From NCBI RefSeq assembly GCF_021173675.1, contig NZ_JAIHON010000005.1:620001-684000 (forward strand): a stretch of 64,000 nucleotides of DNA, in the 5' to 3' direction. The notes under the pieces are model-generated. The model worked only from the letters and a program-made list of their open reading frames with translations. It made no database searches and was not told the DNA's origin. Positions 44,925-52,730 of this stretch are shown here, piece after piece (the first letter of the stretch is position 1; each line of letters opens with the position of its first letter). This stretch comes from Streptomyces lincolnensis. Its GTDB lineage: Bacteria; Actinomycetota; Actinomycetes; Streptomycetales; Streptomycetaceae. A program made the translations under genes and the position numbers.

Positions 44925-47117
44925 TCAGCGCCCGGTGCCGCCTCTCCAGGCGGTGAGCCACTGGCGGTTCTGCACGACGAACGGGTGGTCGGGGCCGAGT
45001 ACCCGTTCGCGTCGCTCGGTGGCCTCCCCGAGCATGCGCACGGCCTCCTCGGTTCGCCCCAGGCCCTGGGCGACTTGCGCGGTGAGGGTGAGGGCGGCCA
45101 GCGTGCGGGGGTGGTCACCGCCTCGGATACGGGTCCAGTCGGCCAGCACATGGCGGGCCAGCGGCTCCGCCTCCTCGTACCGTCCCAGGTCGTGCAGGCC
45201 TCCGGCGTGACAGTGCCGGGCCAGCACCGTCGTGGAATGGTCCGGCGGGAGGGCGCGCTCGCAGGCGCTGACGAGCGCGTGGGCCTGTTCCTCGAACTCC
45301 TCCACCTTGCGCGCGTCGGCCAGCAGTTCGACCAGGGTCGTCCAGGTGTACAGCGTCTCCGGAGAGTCCTCGCCGAGGACTCTCCGCTGTCCTTCGAGGG
45401 CCCGGCGGGACCACTGTTCGGCCTCCTCGGTTCGGCCGAGCACGGCGAGCGGCATCAACAGGCCGAGGCAACTGCGCAGCGTATCCGGATGATCGGCGCC
45501 CAGGAGCTGGTCCCGCCGCGCGAGGACTCGACGGTGCAGCGCCTCGGACTCCGTGTAGCGGCCCATGCGGAACAGGGCCCTGCCCTCCACGTCCCTGGCA
45601 TCCAGCGCCACTCGGTGCCGCATGCCCAGGAGGGCCTCGACCCGGTCGGCGATCCCCGGGGCGAGGGCCAGCACGGCCGGGTACTCCCCCGACTCGAAGA
45701 CCTGCCACAGGACATGGACGGCCAGCGCGGCGGTCCGCTCGCCCGGCGCCGTCGCCAGCACCGCCGAAGCGTGCGGCGCCAGCAGAGCCAGCAGCCTGCG
45801 CGTGCCGGGCGACTCCAGTCCCTGCTCGGGCACCACCCCCTCCAGCAGCCGAGTCACCGTCTCCCCGACAGCGGCTCGCTGCCCTGCCGGCACGCCGGCC
45901 GCCACGCTGTCCAGCAGCACTCCGTGCACCCGCACGCACCGAACGCCGTCCACCTCGACCAACTCGGCCAGCGAGTGATCGAGCAGCGCGCGCAACGCGG
46001 GTTCCAACCTCCCTGCCGCCAGGGCGGGTTCCAGTCCTTCGGCAACGACCTGCCCGCGTGCCACCGGCGCCAGGACGCCGAGCGGTACCGGGTCCGCCGC
46101 CAGGAACGACAGCAGCCGCAGCAGGGTGGTCGCCTCCGGCACCCCCTGTCCCGCCAGCGCGTCCAGGGACAACTGCCAGGTGCGGCCCACCAGATGGCGT
46201 GAGTGGCCGCCGCCGTATCCGGACGCGCCGGCGTCGACGATCGCCGTCGACTCCTCCCCCAGCTTGCGGTCGTACTCGTCCATGGACCAGGACTCCAGGA
46301 GTTGGTGGGCGAGATGGGACCCGGCCAGGGTCAGGGCCAGGGGGAGACGGCCCAACCGCTCGGCGACCTTGCGGGCCGAGGAGAGGTCGCCCGCGTCCGG
46401 GGCCAGGTCGCACAGGACCTGGGCCGCGTCGTCCAGGGGGAGGACGCCCAGGGGGTGTCGGGCGGTCCCCGGGGTCCGCCAGAGCGGGGACGTGGCGTGC
46501 CGGGTGGTGACGAGGACCACTCCTTGCCCGCTGGCCCGCAGCCACGCCCCGTCCTCCAGGACCGTCGGGTCGTCGGCGTTGTCGAGGACGAGGAGCCAGG
46601 GGTCGGGTGAGTGGTCGAGGTAGTGCCAGACCAGGTCGGCCGCGGCGCGCTGCCCGGCCGCCGCGGCGGCCAACTCGCCCGGCGCCGCGCCCCGGTCGCC
46701 CGCGACCGCCAGCATCCCGGCCCGCAGGGACATGCGTTCGGAGGCGTTGACCCAGAAGCCGACGCGGCCGTGGTCGCGGACGGCCGAGGTGAAGAGCCAG
46801 TACGCCAGGGCGGTCTTGCCGCAGCCACCCATGCCGTGGACGACGTGGATGTCACCGCCGGGCCCGGCGACGGCGGCGCCCAGCGCCTCGCGGAGCTCCT
46901 CGCGGTTGCGGAGGACGCCCGGGGCGCGGCCGACCAGGGGCATGCGGACGGAGTCGGGGGCCGCCGGACCCGCCATGGACGCGGTCGGCACGACCTCGCG
47001 GCCGAAGAGCGGGCCGGCGCCGGCGTCGTAGTGGTGGTGGTGCTCCTCTATGTACTGGTCGCCGGAGGTCTGGAAGATCCGCCCCTGGCCGGAGGCACGC
47101 GCTCCGAGTTCGCTCAT
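44925..47117 (-). CDS. NB-ARC STAND NTPase with tetratricopeptide repeats
   Basis: 730 residues from the ATG at 47117, which overlaps the upstream stop as ATGA. The N-terminus carries a short tag 'GQGRIFQTSGDQYIEEHHHHY' (about 10-30). The NB-ARC ATPase follows: P-loop 'GMGGCGKT' (95-102), Walker B 'WLLVLDNADD' (174-183), sensor 'TTRH' (204-207) and a GLPL-like 'LGRLPLAL' (255-262). A helical winged-helix region (about 310-470) leads to six or so TPRs (about 540-730, e.g. 'GRYTESEALHRRVLARRDQLLGADHPDT'). STAND proteins of this type sense a ligand through the repeats and trigger an effector. No effector domain is fused here, so the upstream small protein is the natural candidate. Confidence 0.9.
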   Translation of the reverse strand: MSELGARASGQGRIFQTSGDQYIEEHHHHYDAGAGPLFGREVVPTASMAGPAAPDSVRMPLVGRAPGVLRNREELREALGAAVAGPGGDIHVVHGMGGCGKTALAYWLFTSAVRDHGRVGFWVNASERMSLRAGMLAVAGDRGAAPGELAAAAAGQRAAADLVWHYLDHSPDPWLLVLDNADDPTVLEDGAWLRASGQGVVLVTTRHATSPLWRTPGTARHPLGVLPLDDAAQVLCDLAPDAGDLSSARKVAERLGRLPLALTLAGSHLAHQLLESWSMDEYDRKLGEESTAIVDAGASGYGGGHSRHLVGRTWQLSLDALAGQGVPEATTLLRLLSFLAADPVPLGVLAPVARGQVVAEGLEPALAAGRLEPALRALLDHSLAELVEVDGVRCVRVHGVLLDSVAAGVPAGQRAAVGETVTRLLEGVVPEQGLESPGTRRLLALLAPHASAVLATAPGERTAALAVHVLWQVFESGEYPAVLALAPGIADRVEALLGMRHRVALDARDVEGRALFRMGRYTESEALHRRVLARRDQLLGADHPDTLRSCLGLLMPLAVLGRTEEAEQWSRRALEGQRRVLGEDSPETLYTWTTLVELLADARKVEEFEEQAHALVSACERALPPDHSTTVLARHCHAGGLHDLGRYEEAEPLARHVLADWTRIRGGDHPRTLAALTLTAQVAQGLGRTEEAVRMLGEATERRERVLGPDHPFVVQNRQWLTAWRGGTGR

Positions 47118-47533
47118 CGTTCGGTGATGTGCTGGTCGCGGCCGGCCTGGTAGACGCGCCCGCTGCCGGAGACCTCGGCGCGCAGGCGGACGTCGACGGA
47201 GGGCCGGTCCTCCGGGAGCGCGGGGCTCAACTCCGCCAGGATGCGGCGGAGTTCGTCGGCGACCTCGGGACGGGCCACCAGAAGCCGGCGGACCCTGGCC
47301 TGCCATTCGGCGGCGAGTTCGGCCTCGGTGTCGGTGTCGCCGGACCGCTGGGCGAGCAGCAGGTCGTCGCGGGCGGCCTCCAGCTCACCGCCGACGGCCT
47401 CCGCGCGGTCGGGCTGGAAGCGCTGCCAGAGGGAGACCAGCCCCTCTCGGGCCGACTCCCAGGCCTGGCCGGCCATCAGCGTCACCATCGTCGTCCCCGC
47501 GGTCCGTGCGAGCTCGGCGATCTCCGGTCCCAT
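47114..47533 (-). CDS. Small helical protein coupled to the STAND NTPase
   Basis: 139 residues from the ATG at 47533 with GGAGAGGGGG upstream. Residues 5-50 contain a moderately hydrophobic Ala/Thr/Met helix (ELARTAGTTMVTLMAGQAWE) followed by 'SLWQRFQPDRAEAV'; residues 50-110 are charged helix. The last 20 residues, 'SGSGRVYQAGRDQHITER', match the tag near the N-terminus of the downstream STAND protein (GRVYQAGRDQHI versus GRIFQTSGDQYI). The stop overlaps the NTPase start (ATGA). I do not recognise the family; it recurs, as far as I recall, as an uncharacterised partner in streptomycetes. Role as effector or adaptor is inference. Confidence 0.75.
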   Translation of the reverse strand: MGPEIAELARTAGTTMVTLMAGQAWESAREGLVSLWQRFQPDRAEAVGGELEAARDDLLLAQRSGDTDTEAELAAEWQARVRRLLVARPEVADELRRILAELSPALPEDRPSVDVRLRAEVSGSGRVYQAGRDQHITER

Positions 47534-47641
47534 GGCCGCCCCCTCTCCTACGACAAACGATCGTAGATCGCCTCCCACCGGCCCGCATCACGTTGTGCGT
47601 GCCCACGCGGGCCTCTCCACCCTCTTGCTGCTAGCGTGTAG

Positions 47642-47658
47642 TTGCAAGTAGCTTGCAA
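47642..47658. promoter_or_regulatory. Nur box upstream of sodF
   Basis: TTGCAA-GTAGC-TTGCAA matches the Nur (nickel-responsive Fur family) operator TTGCAA-N5-TTGCAA known from Streptomyces. It lies 25 bases before the sodF ATG, over the expected transcript start, so nickel-bound Nur should repress sodF. Confidence 0.82.
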
Positions 47659-47682
47659 TAAGAGGTTCGAGGGGATCCCGTC

Positions 47683-48324
47683 ATGCCCGTCTACACGCTT
47701 CCTGAACTGCCCTACGACTACTCCGCGCTCGCCCCCGTGATCAGCCCGGAGATCATCGAGCTGCACCACGACAAGCACCACGCGGCCTATGTCAAAGGGG
47801 CCAACGACACGTTGGAGCAACTCGCGGAGGCCCGGGACAAGGAGACGTGGGGGTCGATCAACGGCCTGGAGAAGAACCTGGCGTTCCATCTGTCCGGGCA
47901 CATCCTGCACAGCATCTACTGGCACAACATGACCGGTGAGGGCGGCGGCGAGCCGCTCGCCGCCGACGGCGTGGGGGAGCTCGCGGACGCCATCGCCGAG
48001 TCCTTCGGGTCGTTCGCCGCCTTCAAGGCCCAGTTGACCAAGGCCGCCGCGACCACGCAGGGCTCCGGCTGGGGTGTGCTCGCCTACGAGCCGCTCAGCG
48101 GGCGGCTGGTCGTCGAGCAGGTCTACGACCACCAGGGCAACGTCGGCCAGGGTTCGGTGCCGATTCTGGTCTTCGACGCCTGGGAGCACGCCTTCTACCT
48201 CCAGTACAAGAACCAGAAGGTCGACTTCATCGAGGCGATGTGGCAGGTCGTCAACTGGCAGGACGTGGCCCGGCGTTACGAGGCGGCGAAGTCCCGGGCG
48301 GACGTGCTCCTGCTGGCGCCCTGA
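47683..48324 (+). CDS. sodF: Iron (Fe/Zn) superoxide dismutase
   Basis: 213 residues. The metal ligands are readable: H28 in 'ELHHDKHH', H76 in 'ILHSIYWHN', and the Asp and His of 'LVFDAWEHAFYLQY'. It converts superoxide to oxygen and peroxide in the cytosol. In Streptomyces the iron enzyme is made only when nickel is scarce, because Nur shuts it off and the nickel enzyme takes over; the Nur box upstream fits that scheme. The nickel SOD gene is not in this window. A strong terminator follows. Confidence 0.96.
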   Translation: MPVYTLPELPYDYSALAPVISPEIIELHHDKHHAAYVKGANDTLEQLAEARDKETWGSINGLEKNLAFHLSGHILHSIYWHNMTGEGGGEPLAADGVGELADAIAESFGSFAAFKAQLTKAAATTQGSGWGVLAYEPLSGRLVVEQVYDHQGNVGQGSVPILVFDAWEHAFYLQYKNQKVDFIEAMWQVVNWQDVARRYEAAKSRADVLLLAP

Positions 48325-48398
48325 CACCCCCTGCCGCCCCTGAGCGTCCTGCCTCGTGATCGTCTTCTCACCCTTCACGACGGCAGGCGGAAATGAGG

Positions 48399-48431
48399 AA
48401 GCCCCCGCGAGGACGTGACTCGCGGGGGCTT
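48399..48431. terminator. Bidirectional terminator between sodF and the methyltransferase gene
   Basis: Perfect 13-bp stem (AAGCCCCCGCGAG / CTCGCGGGGGCTT) with a 7-base loop followed by T residues. Confidence 0.9.
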
Positions 48432-48450
48432 TCCCGTGCCGGTACGGGGA

Positions 48451-49227
48451 TTACGGCTTGCGGGCCAGTCCGCCGTGCTGGCCGATCGGCGGCGGGTTCG
48501 TGCCGGGCTCCGGACGCCACAGCGGGACCGACACCACGCCGGGCTCCACCAGCTCCAGGCCCTCGAAGTACGCCTCGATCTGCTCCACCGGGCGCAGGAA
48601 GTAGGGGACGGCACCGGTCTCGTTGTAGGCGTCCTGGGCCCGTTCGTAGTCCGGGTCGGTGCCGCGGGAGCCGTCGTTGACGGAGAGGTAGCTGCCGGAG
48701 GGGAGACCGGCCAGGAGGCCGCGCACGAGGTCGAGGGCCCGGTCGTGACCGTCGACGTGGCCGAGGATGCCGCTGAGGATCAGGGCGGTCGGCCGGGTCA
48801 GGTCCAGCGTCCGGCCGGCCGCCTCCAGGATCCGCGCGGGCTCGAACAGGCTGATGTCCTCGTACGCCGTCGCACCCTCGGGTGTGGAGGTGAGCAGGGC
48901 GCGGGCGTGGGCGAGGACCAGCGGGTCGTTGTCGACGTAGACGATCCGGGACTCGGGGGCGTGGCGCTGGGCGACCTCGTGGGTGTTGTCGACCGTGGGC
49001 AACCCGGTGCCGACGTCCAGGAACTGGCGGACGCCCGCCTCCTGGACCAGGTAGCGGATGCTGCGGCCGAGGAAGGCGCGGCTGCTGCGGGCGATGGTGG
49101 AGATGCCGGGGAAAACGGCGGTGTAGGCGTCGCCGGCCAGCTCGTCCACGGGGTAGTTGTCCTTGCCGCCCAGCCAGTAGTTCCAGATGCGGGCCGAGTG
49201 CGGTACCGAGGTGTCGATCTCCGTCAT
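48451..49227 (-). CDS. SAM-dependent methyltransferase of the DUF574 family
   Basis: 258 residues. The family opener 'SARIWNYWLGGKDNYPVD' is present, with the SAM-binding 'FLDVGTGLPTVDNTHEVAQ' (around 69-87) and the acidic residue in 'VYVDNDPLV'. This family is greatly expanded in Streptomyces and its members' substrates are unknown. It lies next to the histidine phosphatase gene on the same strand, only 4 bases from its stop, so it may be the last gene of the kinase-phosphatase transcript. Confidence 0.9.
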   Translation of the reverse strand: MTEIDTSVPHSARIWNYWLGGKDNYPVDELAGDAYTAVFPGISTIARSSRAFLGRSIRYLVQEAGVRQFLDVGTGLPTVDNTHEVAQRHAPESRIVYVDNDPLVLAHARALLTSTPEGATAYEDISLFEPARILEAAGRTLDLTRPTALILSGILGHVDGHDRALDLVRGLLAGLPSGSYLSVNDGSRGTDPDYERAQDAYNETGAVPYFLRPVEQIEAYFEGLELVEPGVVSVPLWRPEPGTNPPPIGQHGGLARKP

Positions 49228-49231
49228 GGGC

Positions 49232-49912
49232 TCATGGTGCTACGGCAGGTGCCGTTTCGCACGGCACATTGAGGGAGAGGAGCGCTGCGGATCCGTCGGT
49301 GTTCACACGGAGTTCGCTGATGGCCGCGTTGCGCAACCGGGGGAACACGCGCCGGTACTCCCCGGCGGGGATCGACAGCAGAGTGCACAGCACCAGGCGG
49401 AGCAGGGTGTTGTGGGCGACCACCAGGACGCGGTCACCGGGGTGGGCGGCGGCGATGCGGCGCAGGGCGGCGGTTCCCCGGGAAGCGGCTTCGAGCGGGT
49501 CCTCCGCATCGGGAAAGGGATACGCCACCGGGTCCGCCCGGAACGCCTCGGCCGCCTGGGGGACCTCGGCGGCGAACTCCGCGAGGGTACGGCCCTCCAG
49601 CACGCCGAAGTCGCACTCCCTGAGGCCGGGTTCGCGGTACGGGGTGAGGCCGAGGGCACGGCAGGCCGGTTCGGCGGTGGCGATCGCGCGGGAGAGGGGC
49701 GAGGTCCAGACCGCGTCCGGCCGGTTCGCGGCGGCCCACCGGCCCAGGGCCTCGGCCTGGGCCCGTCCCTCGTCGGTGAGCCCGATGTCGCTCACACCGG
49801 CGTACCGGTTCTCGGCGTGCCAGATCGTCTGCCCGTGCCGGGCCAGCAGAAGGGTCGTGCTGGAGGGGGTGCTGGAGGCCGTACCTGAGGCCGTACTGGA
49901 GGTCGTACTCAT
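49232..49912 (-). CDS. Histidine phosphatase family protein
   Basis: 226 residues from the ATG at 49912, which overlaps the FGGY kinase stop (ATGA). The catalytic motif 'LLLARHGQTIWHAENRY' begins near residue 21; the second histidine is in 'LVVAHNTLLRLV'. The first 20 residues are Ser/Thr/Ala repeats from a short tandem DNA repeat. The fold includes phosphoglycerate mutases and sugar phosphatases; the coupling to a sugar kinase suggests a phosphosugar substrate. Confidence 0.91.
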   Translation of the reverse strand: MSTTSSTASGTASSTPSSTTLLLARHGQTIWHAENRYAGVSDIGLTDEGRAQAEALGRWAAANRPDAVWTSPLSRAIATAEPACRALGLTPYREPGLRECDFGVLEGRTLAEFAAEVPQAAEAFRADPVAYPFPDAEDPLEAASRGTAALRRIAAAHPGDRVLVVAHNTLLRLVLCTLLSIPAGEYRRVFPRLRNAAISELRVNTDGSAALLSLNVPCETAPAVAP

Positions 49913-51366
49913 GACTGTGCAGTATCCCGGTCCAGGCGGGCGCGTGCGTGGGCCGCCACGGGGGCCGGGAGCCAGCCGCGGGCGGTGAGTTCGGCGACGA
50001 GACGGGCGTACGGCTCGGCGAACCGGGCCGTGCGGTCGGGGCGGGGGGCGAGGACCGTGCGGACGCGGGCCATGCGCTCGGCGACGTCGGCGAGGCCCGG
50101 CCCGGCGGATCCGGTCCCGTAGGCGGCCAACGCGGCCATGCCCAGGGCCGGTTCGGTCTGTTCGGGGACGCGGGCCGGGCGGCCGAGGACGTCGGCGCGC
50201 AGCTGGTTCCAGTAGGCGCTGCGGGCGCCGCCGCCGGTGAAGGTGAGCGGTCCGTCGAGGGGGGCGCCCAGGTGGTGGAGGTAGTCCAGGCACAGGCGTT
50301 CGGTGAAGGCGACGCCCTGGAGCAGCGCGGCCCACAGGTCGGCGTCGTCGGCGGGATCGCCGAGCAGCAGGGCGGTGGCGTCCGGGGCCAGGAAGGGGAA
50401 GCGTTCGCCCTGCGCCGCCAGGGGGTAGGCGATCGCGCCGGACGGTTCGAAGGCGGCGGCCCGCTCGTCCATGGCGGCGGGGTCCGCGTCGGCGAAGCGT
50501 GCCGTCAGCACTCCGGCGCCCACACTGGACGCCCCGCCGGGCAGCCAAGTCCCGTCCGGGGCACGGTGGTTGTAGACCACGCCGGTGGCGTCCCGGACCG
50601 GCTCCGGAGCGGCGCCCTTGAGCACGAGGGTCGTCCCGAGCACCGAGTTCCAGGAGCCGTGCCGCAGGGCGCCCGAGGCGATCTGCGCCGCGCACCCGTC
50701 CGTCATCCCGGCGATCACGGGGGTGCCGGCCGGGATGCCGGTGACCTCGGCGGCGGCCGGGCAGACCTCGCCGAGGCGGGTACCGGGCCGTACGACGTCG
50801 GGCAGCGCGCCGGTGGGCAGTCCCGGCACCTCCGGCCAGGCCTCGGCCTCCACGTCGTAGGCCGTCTTCAGGGCGTGGCTGGAGTCGGTGGGCACCGGTC
50901 CGCCGAGCAGCCGGGCGGTGATCACGTCGGGCTGGTGGGTGATCCGGGCCCCTTCGCCGCCGTACTCCTCCACCAGCCACAGCGCCTTCGGCAACGCCCA
51001 GGTGTCCTGCACCGCGAGCCCCGCCTCCCTCAGCCGTGCCGCCCGGTCCGCCGCCCGCCCGTCGTCGTACATCAGGGCGGAAGTCAGGGGCCGTCCCGAG
51101 CCGTCGGTGAGCAGGACCGTGCCGGAGGTGCCGCACACGGCGAGGCCGCCGACGCGGGCGTCCGGCAGGGGGGCGAGCGCGGTCCGGGACGCGGCGCACA
51201 CCGCCTCCCACCAATGCCGGGGATCCTGCTCGTGCCGCACCCCCTCCCGCCGGCCGGCCAGCGGCGCGGAGCCGCCGCCGAGGACGGTGCCGTCGTCGGC
51301 CACCAGCAGGACGCGGACGCTCTGCGTCCCCAGATCGATCCCGAGCCATGTCTCGTCCGCACGCAC
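49909..51366 (-). CDS. FGGY-family carbohydrate kinase 1
   Basis: 485 residues from a GTG with GGGAGG upstream. N-terminal phosphate loop 'LGIDLGTQSVRVLL' and C-terminal 'TFTGGGARSAYWNQLRADVLGRP' are the family signatures. 'GTTLVLKG' and 'AGMTDGCAAQIASGA' fit the pentulose kinase branch (xylulokinase, ribulokinase-like). The exact sugar cannot be told. It is divergent from the 2-hydroxyacid dehydrogenase gene and coupled to the histidine phosphatase gene. Confidence 0.92.
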   Translation of the reverse strand: MRADETWLGIDLGTQSVRVLLVADDGTVLGGGSAPLAGRREGVRHEQDPRHWWEAVCAASRTALAPLPDARVGGLAVCGTSGTVLLTDGSGRPLTSALMYDDGRAADRAARLREAGLAVQDTWALPKALWLVEEYGGEGARITHQPDVITARLLGGPVPTDSSHALKTAYDVEAEAWPEVPGLPTGALPDVVRPGTRLGEVCPAAAEVTGIPAGTPVIAGMTDGCAAQIASGALRHGSWNSVLGTTLVLKGAAPEPVRDATGVVYNHRAPDGTWLPGGASSVGAGVLTARFADADPAAMDERAAAFEPSGAIAYPLAAQGERFPFLAPDATALLLGDPADDADLWAALLQGVAFTERLCLDYLHHLGAPLDGPLTFTGGGARSAYWNQLRADVLGRPARVPEQTEPALGMAALAAYGTGSAGPGLADVAERMARVRTVLAPRPDRTARFAEPYARLVAELTARGWLPAPVAAHARARLDRDTAQS

Positions 51367-51454
51367 GATCCGGAACCTCCCGCAGGTCGTGACCGGAGCT
51401 CCGAGCCTCTCACCTCATGCGGGGGACGACCGGGTCTTCCGTGCTCGTAGTGGG

Positions 51455-51475
51455 CAGGTATGGGTCAGGTATGGG
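51455..51475. repeat. Pair of CAGGTATGGG direct repeats in the divergent sugar-kinase promoter region
   Basis: Two copies (51455-51464 and 51466-51475) 11 bp apart, one helical turn, midway between the divergent kinase and dehydrogenase starts. Candidate operator; no regulator gene lies nearby. Confidence 0.5.
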
Positions 51476-51541
51476 AACGAACGGGTCCGGGCCGCCCCGG
51501 CTCACCCGTGTTGTCGACGCCGAGACGGGAGACGCCCTGCG

Positions 51542-52576
51542 ATGAGCGAGACCCTGCGAGTGGTGGCCGCCGGTGACCACTTCGTCCTGCCGGAGCTGAT
51601 CGAGCGGGCGGTTGCCGCCGCGGTCGGCGACCGGCCCGTGGAGGTGCGCCCCCTCCGGCTCGGCTGGCCCCTGGAGCCCTTCGGGCCGGTCGCGGAGGTC
51701 ACCGAGGCCAGTGACGCCGAGGACGCGATGATCGAGGCGCTGGCCGACGCCCAGGTGCTGGTCACCCAGATGGGCCCGGTCACCGAACGCGTCCTGAAAG
51801 CCTCGCCGGACCTGCGGCTGGTCGTCGTGTGCCGGGGCGGCCCGGTGAACGTCAACCTCGACGCGGCCAAGACCCGGGACGTCCGGGTGTGCTTCACCCC
51901 CGGCCGCAACGCCGCCGCCACCACCGAGTTCACCGTCGGCATGATGCTGGCCGCCCTGCGCCGCATCCCCCAGGCCCACGACCCGCTGGCCGGGCGGGGC
52001 AGCTGGGAGGGCGCCGCCTACTACACGTACGAACAGAGCGGTCTGGAGCTGGAGGACCTGCCGGTCGGGCTCGTCGGCTACGGCGCCGTGGGCAGCCGGG
52101 TGGCCCGCGTGCTGTGCGCGTTCGGCGCGCAGGTCATGGTCTACGACCCTTATGTGCACCATCACGAGATCCACGGTCTGCGCCTGTCCTCGCTGGACGA
52201 GCTCCTGCGCAGGTCCCGCGTGATCTCCCTGCACGCCCGGCTCACCGCCGAGACCCGCGGTCTGATCGGCGCCCGCGAGCTGGGGCTGCTGCCGGAGGGC
52301 TCGGTGGTGGTGAACGTGGCGCGCGGCCCGCTGCTCGACGAGGCCGCGCTGTGCGACGCGCTGGAGAGCGGCCGGCTGTCGGCGGCGGCGCTGGACACCT
52401 ACGAGCGGGAGCCGCTGCCCGCCGACTCACGGCTGCCTGCCCTGCGGGACCGGGTGGTCCTCACCCCGCACCTCGGCGGGGCGAGCCGGGCGGTGGCCGA
52501 GAAGGCGGCGGCGATCGCGGCGCTGGAGGTGGGGCGCTGGGTGCGCGGCGAGCCCCTGGCGAACTGCCTGACCTGA
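51542..52576 (+). CDS. D-isomer 2-hydroxyacid dehydrogenase
   Basis: 344 residues from the ATG at 51542 (GGGAGA upstream); the longer open frame upstream is antisense to the kinase. The NAD-binding 'GLVGYGAVGSRVARVL' holds GxGxxG (near 179-186). The catalytic Arg is in 'VVNVARGPLLDEAAL', the Glu in 'DTYEREPLP', and the His in 'LTPHLGGAS'. It lies between two FGGY kinases and probably oxidises or reduces a sugar-derived hydroxyacid. The stop codon falls inside a block of 19-bp tandem repeats. Confidence 0.9.
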   Translation: MSETLRVVAAGDHFVLPELIERAVAAAVGDRPVEVRPLRLGWPLEPFGPVAEVTEASDAEDAMIEALADAQVLVTQMGPVTERVLKASPDLRLVVVCRGGPVNVNLDAAKTRDVRVCFTPGRNAAATTEFTVGMMLAALRRIPQAHDPLAGRGSWEGAAYYTYEQSGLELEDLPVGLVGYGAVGSRVARVLCAFGAQVMVYDPYVHHHEIHGLRLSSLDELLRRSRVISLHARLTAETRGLIGARELGLLPEGSVVVNVARGPLLDEAALCDALESGRLSAAALDTYEREPLPADSRLPALRDRVVLTPHLGGASRAVAEKAAAIAALEVGRWVRGEPLANCLT

Positions 52577-52643
52577 GGGTCTGGCGCTGACCTGAGGTCC
52601 GTGCGCTGATCTCGGGCCCTTGCGCCGACCTGAGGGCCTGGCG
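52568..52643 (+). repeat. Four 19-bp tandem repeats
   Basis: Units start at 52568, 52587, 52606 and 52625, pattern CTGACCTGAGGGCCTGGCG with small changes. The first holds the dehydrogenase stop codon. Confidence 0.85.
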
Positions 52644-52661
52644 CGAGCGCCGGACCTGCAC

Positions 52662-52710
52662 GAGCACGGGACTTACGCGAGCACGGGACTACGCGAGCAC
52701 GGGACTACGC
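52662..52710 (+). repeat. Three 16/17-bp tandem repeats
   Basis: Units start at 52662, 52679 and 52695, pattern GAGCACGGGACTACGC; the first has one extra T. The block ends 20 bases before the FGGY kinase 2 start. Confidence 0.88.
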
Positions 52711-52730
52711 GAGCCACGGAGGAGAGACGC

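Noticed and set aside
52568..52710. Tandem repeats considered as a CRISPR array
   Set aside because: Units are directly adjacent with no unique spacers, and no cas genes are present.
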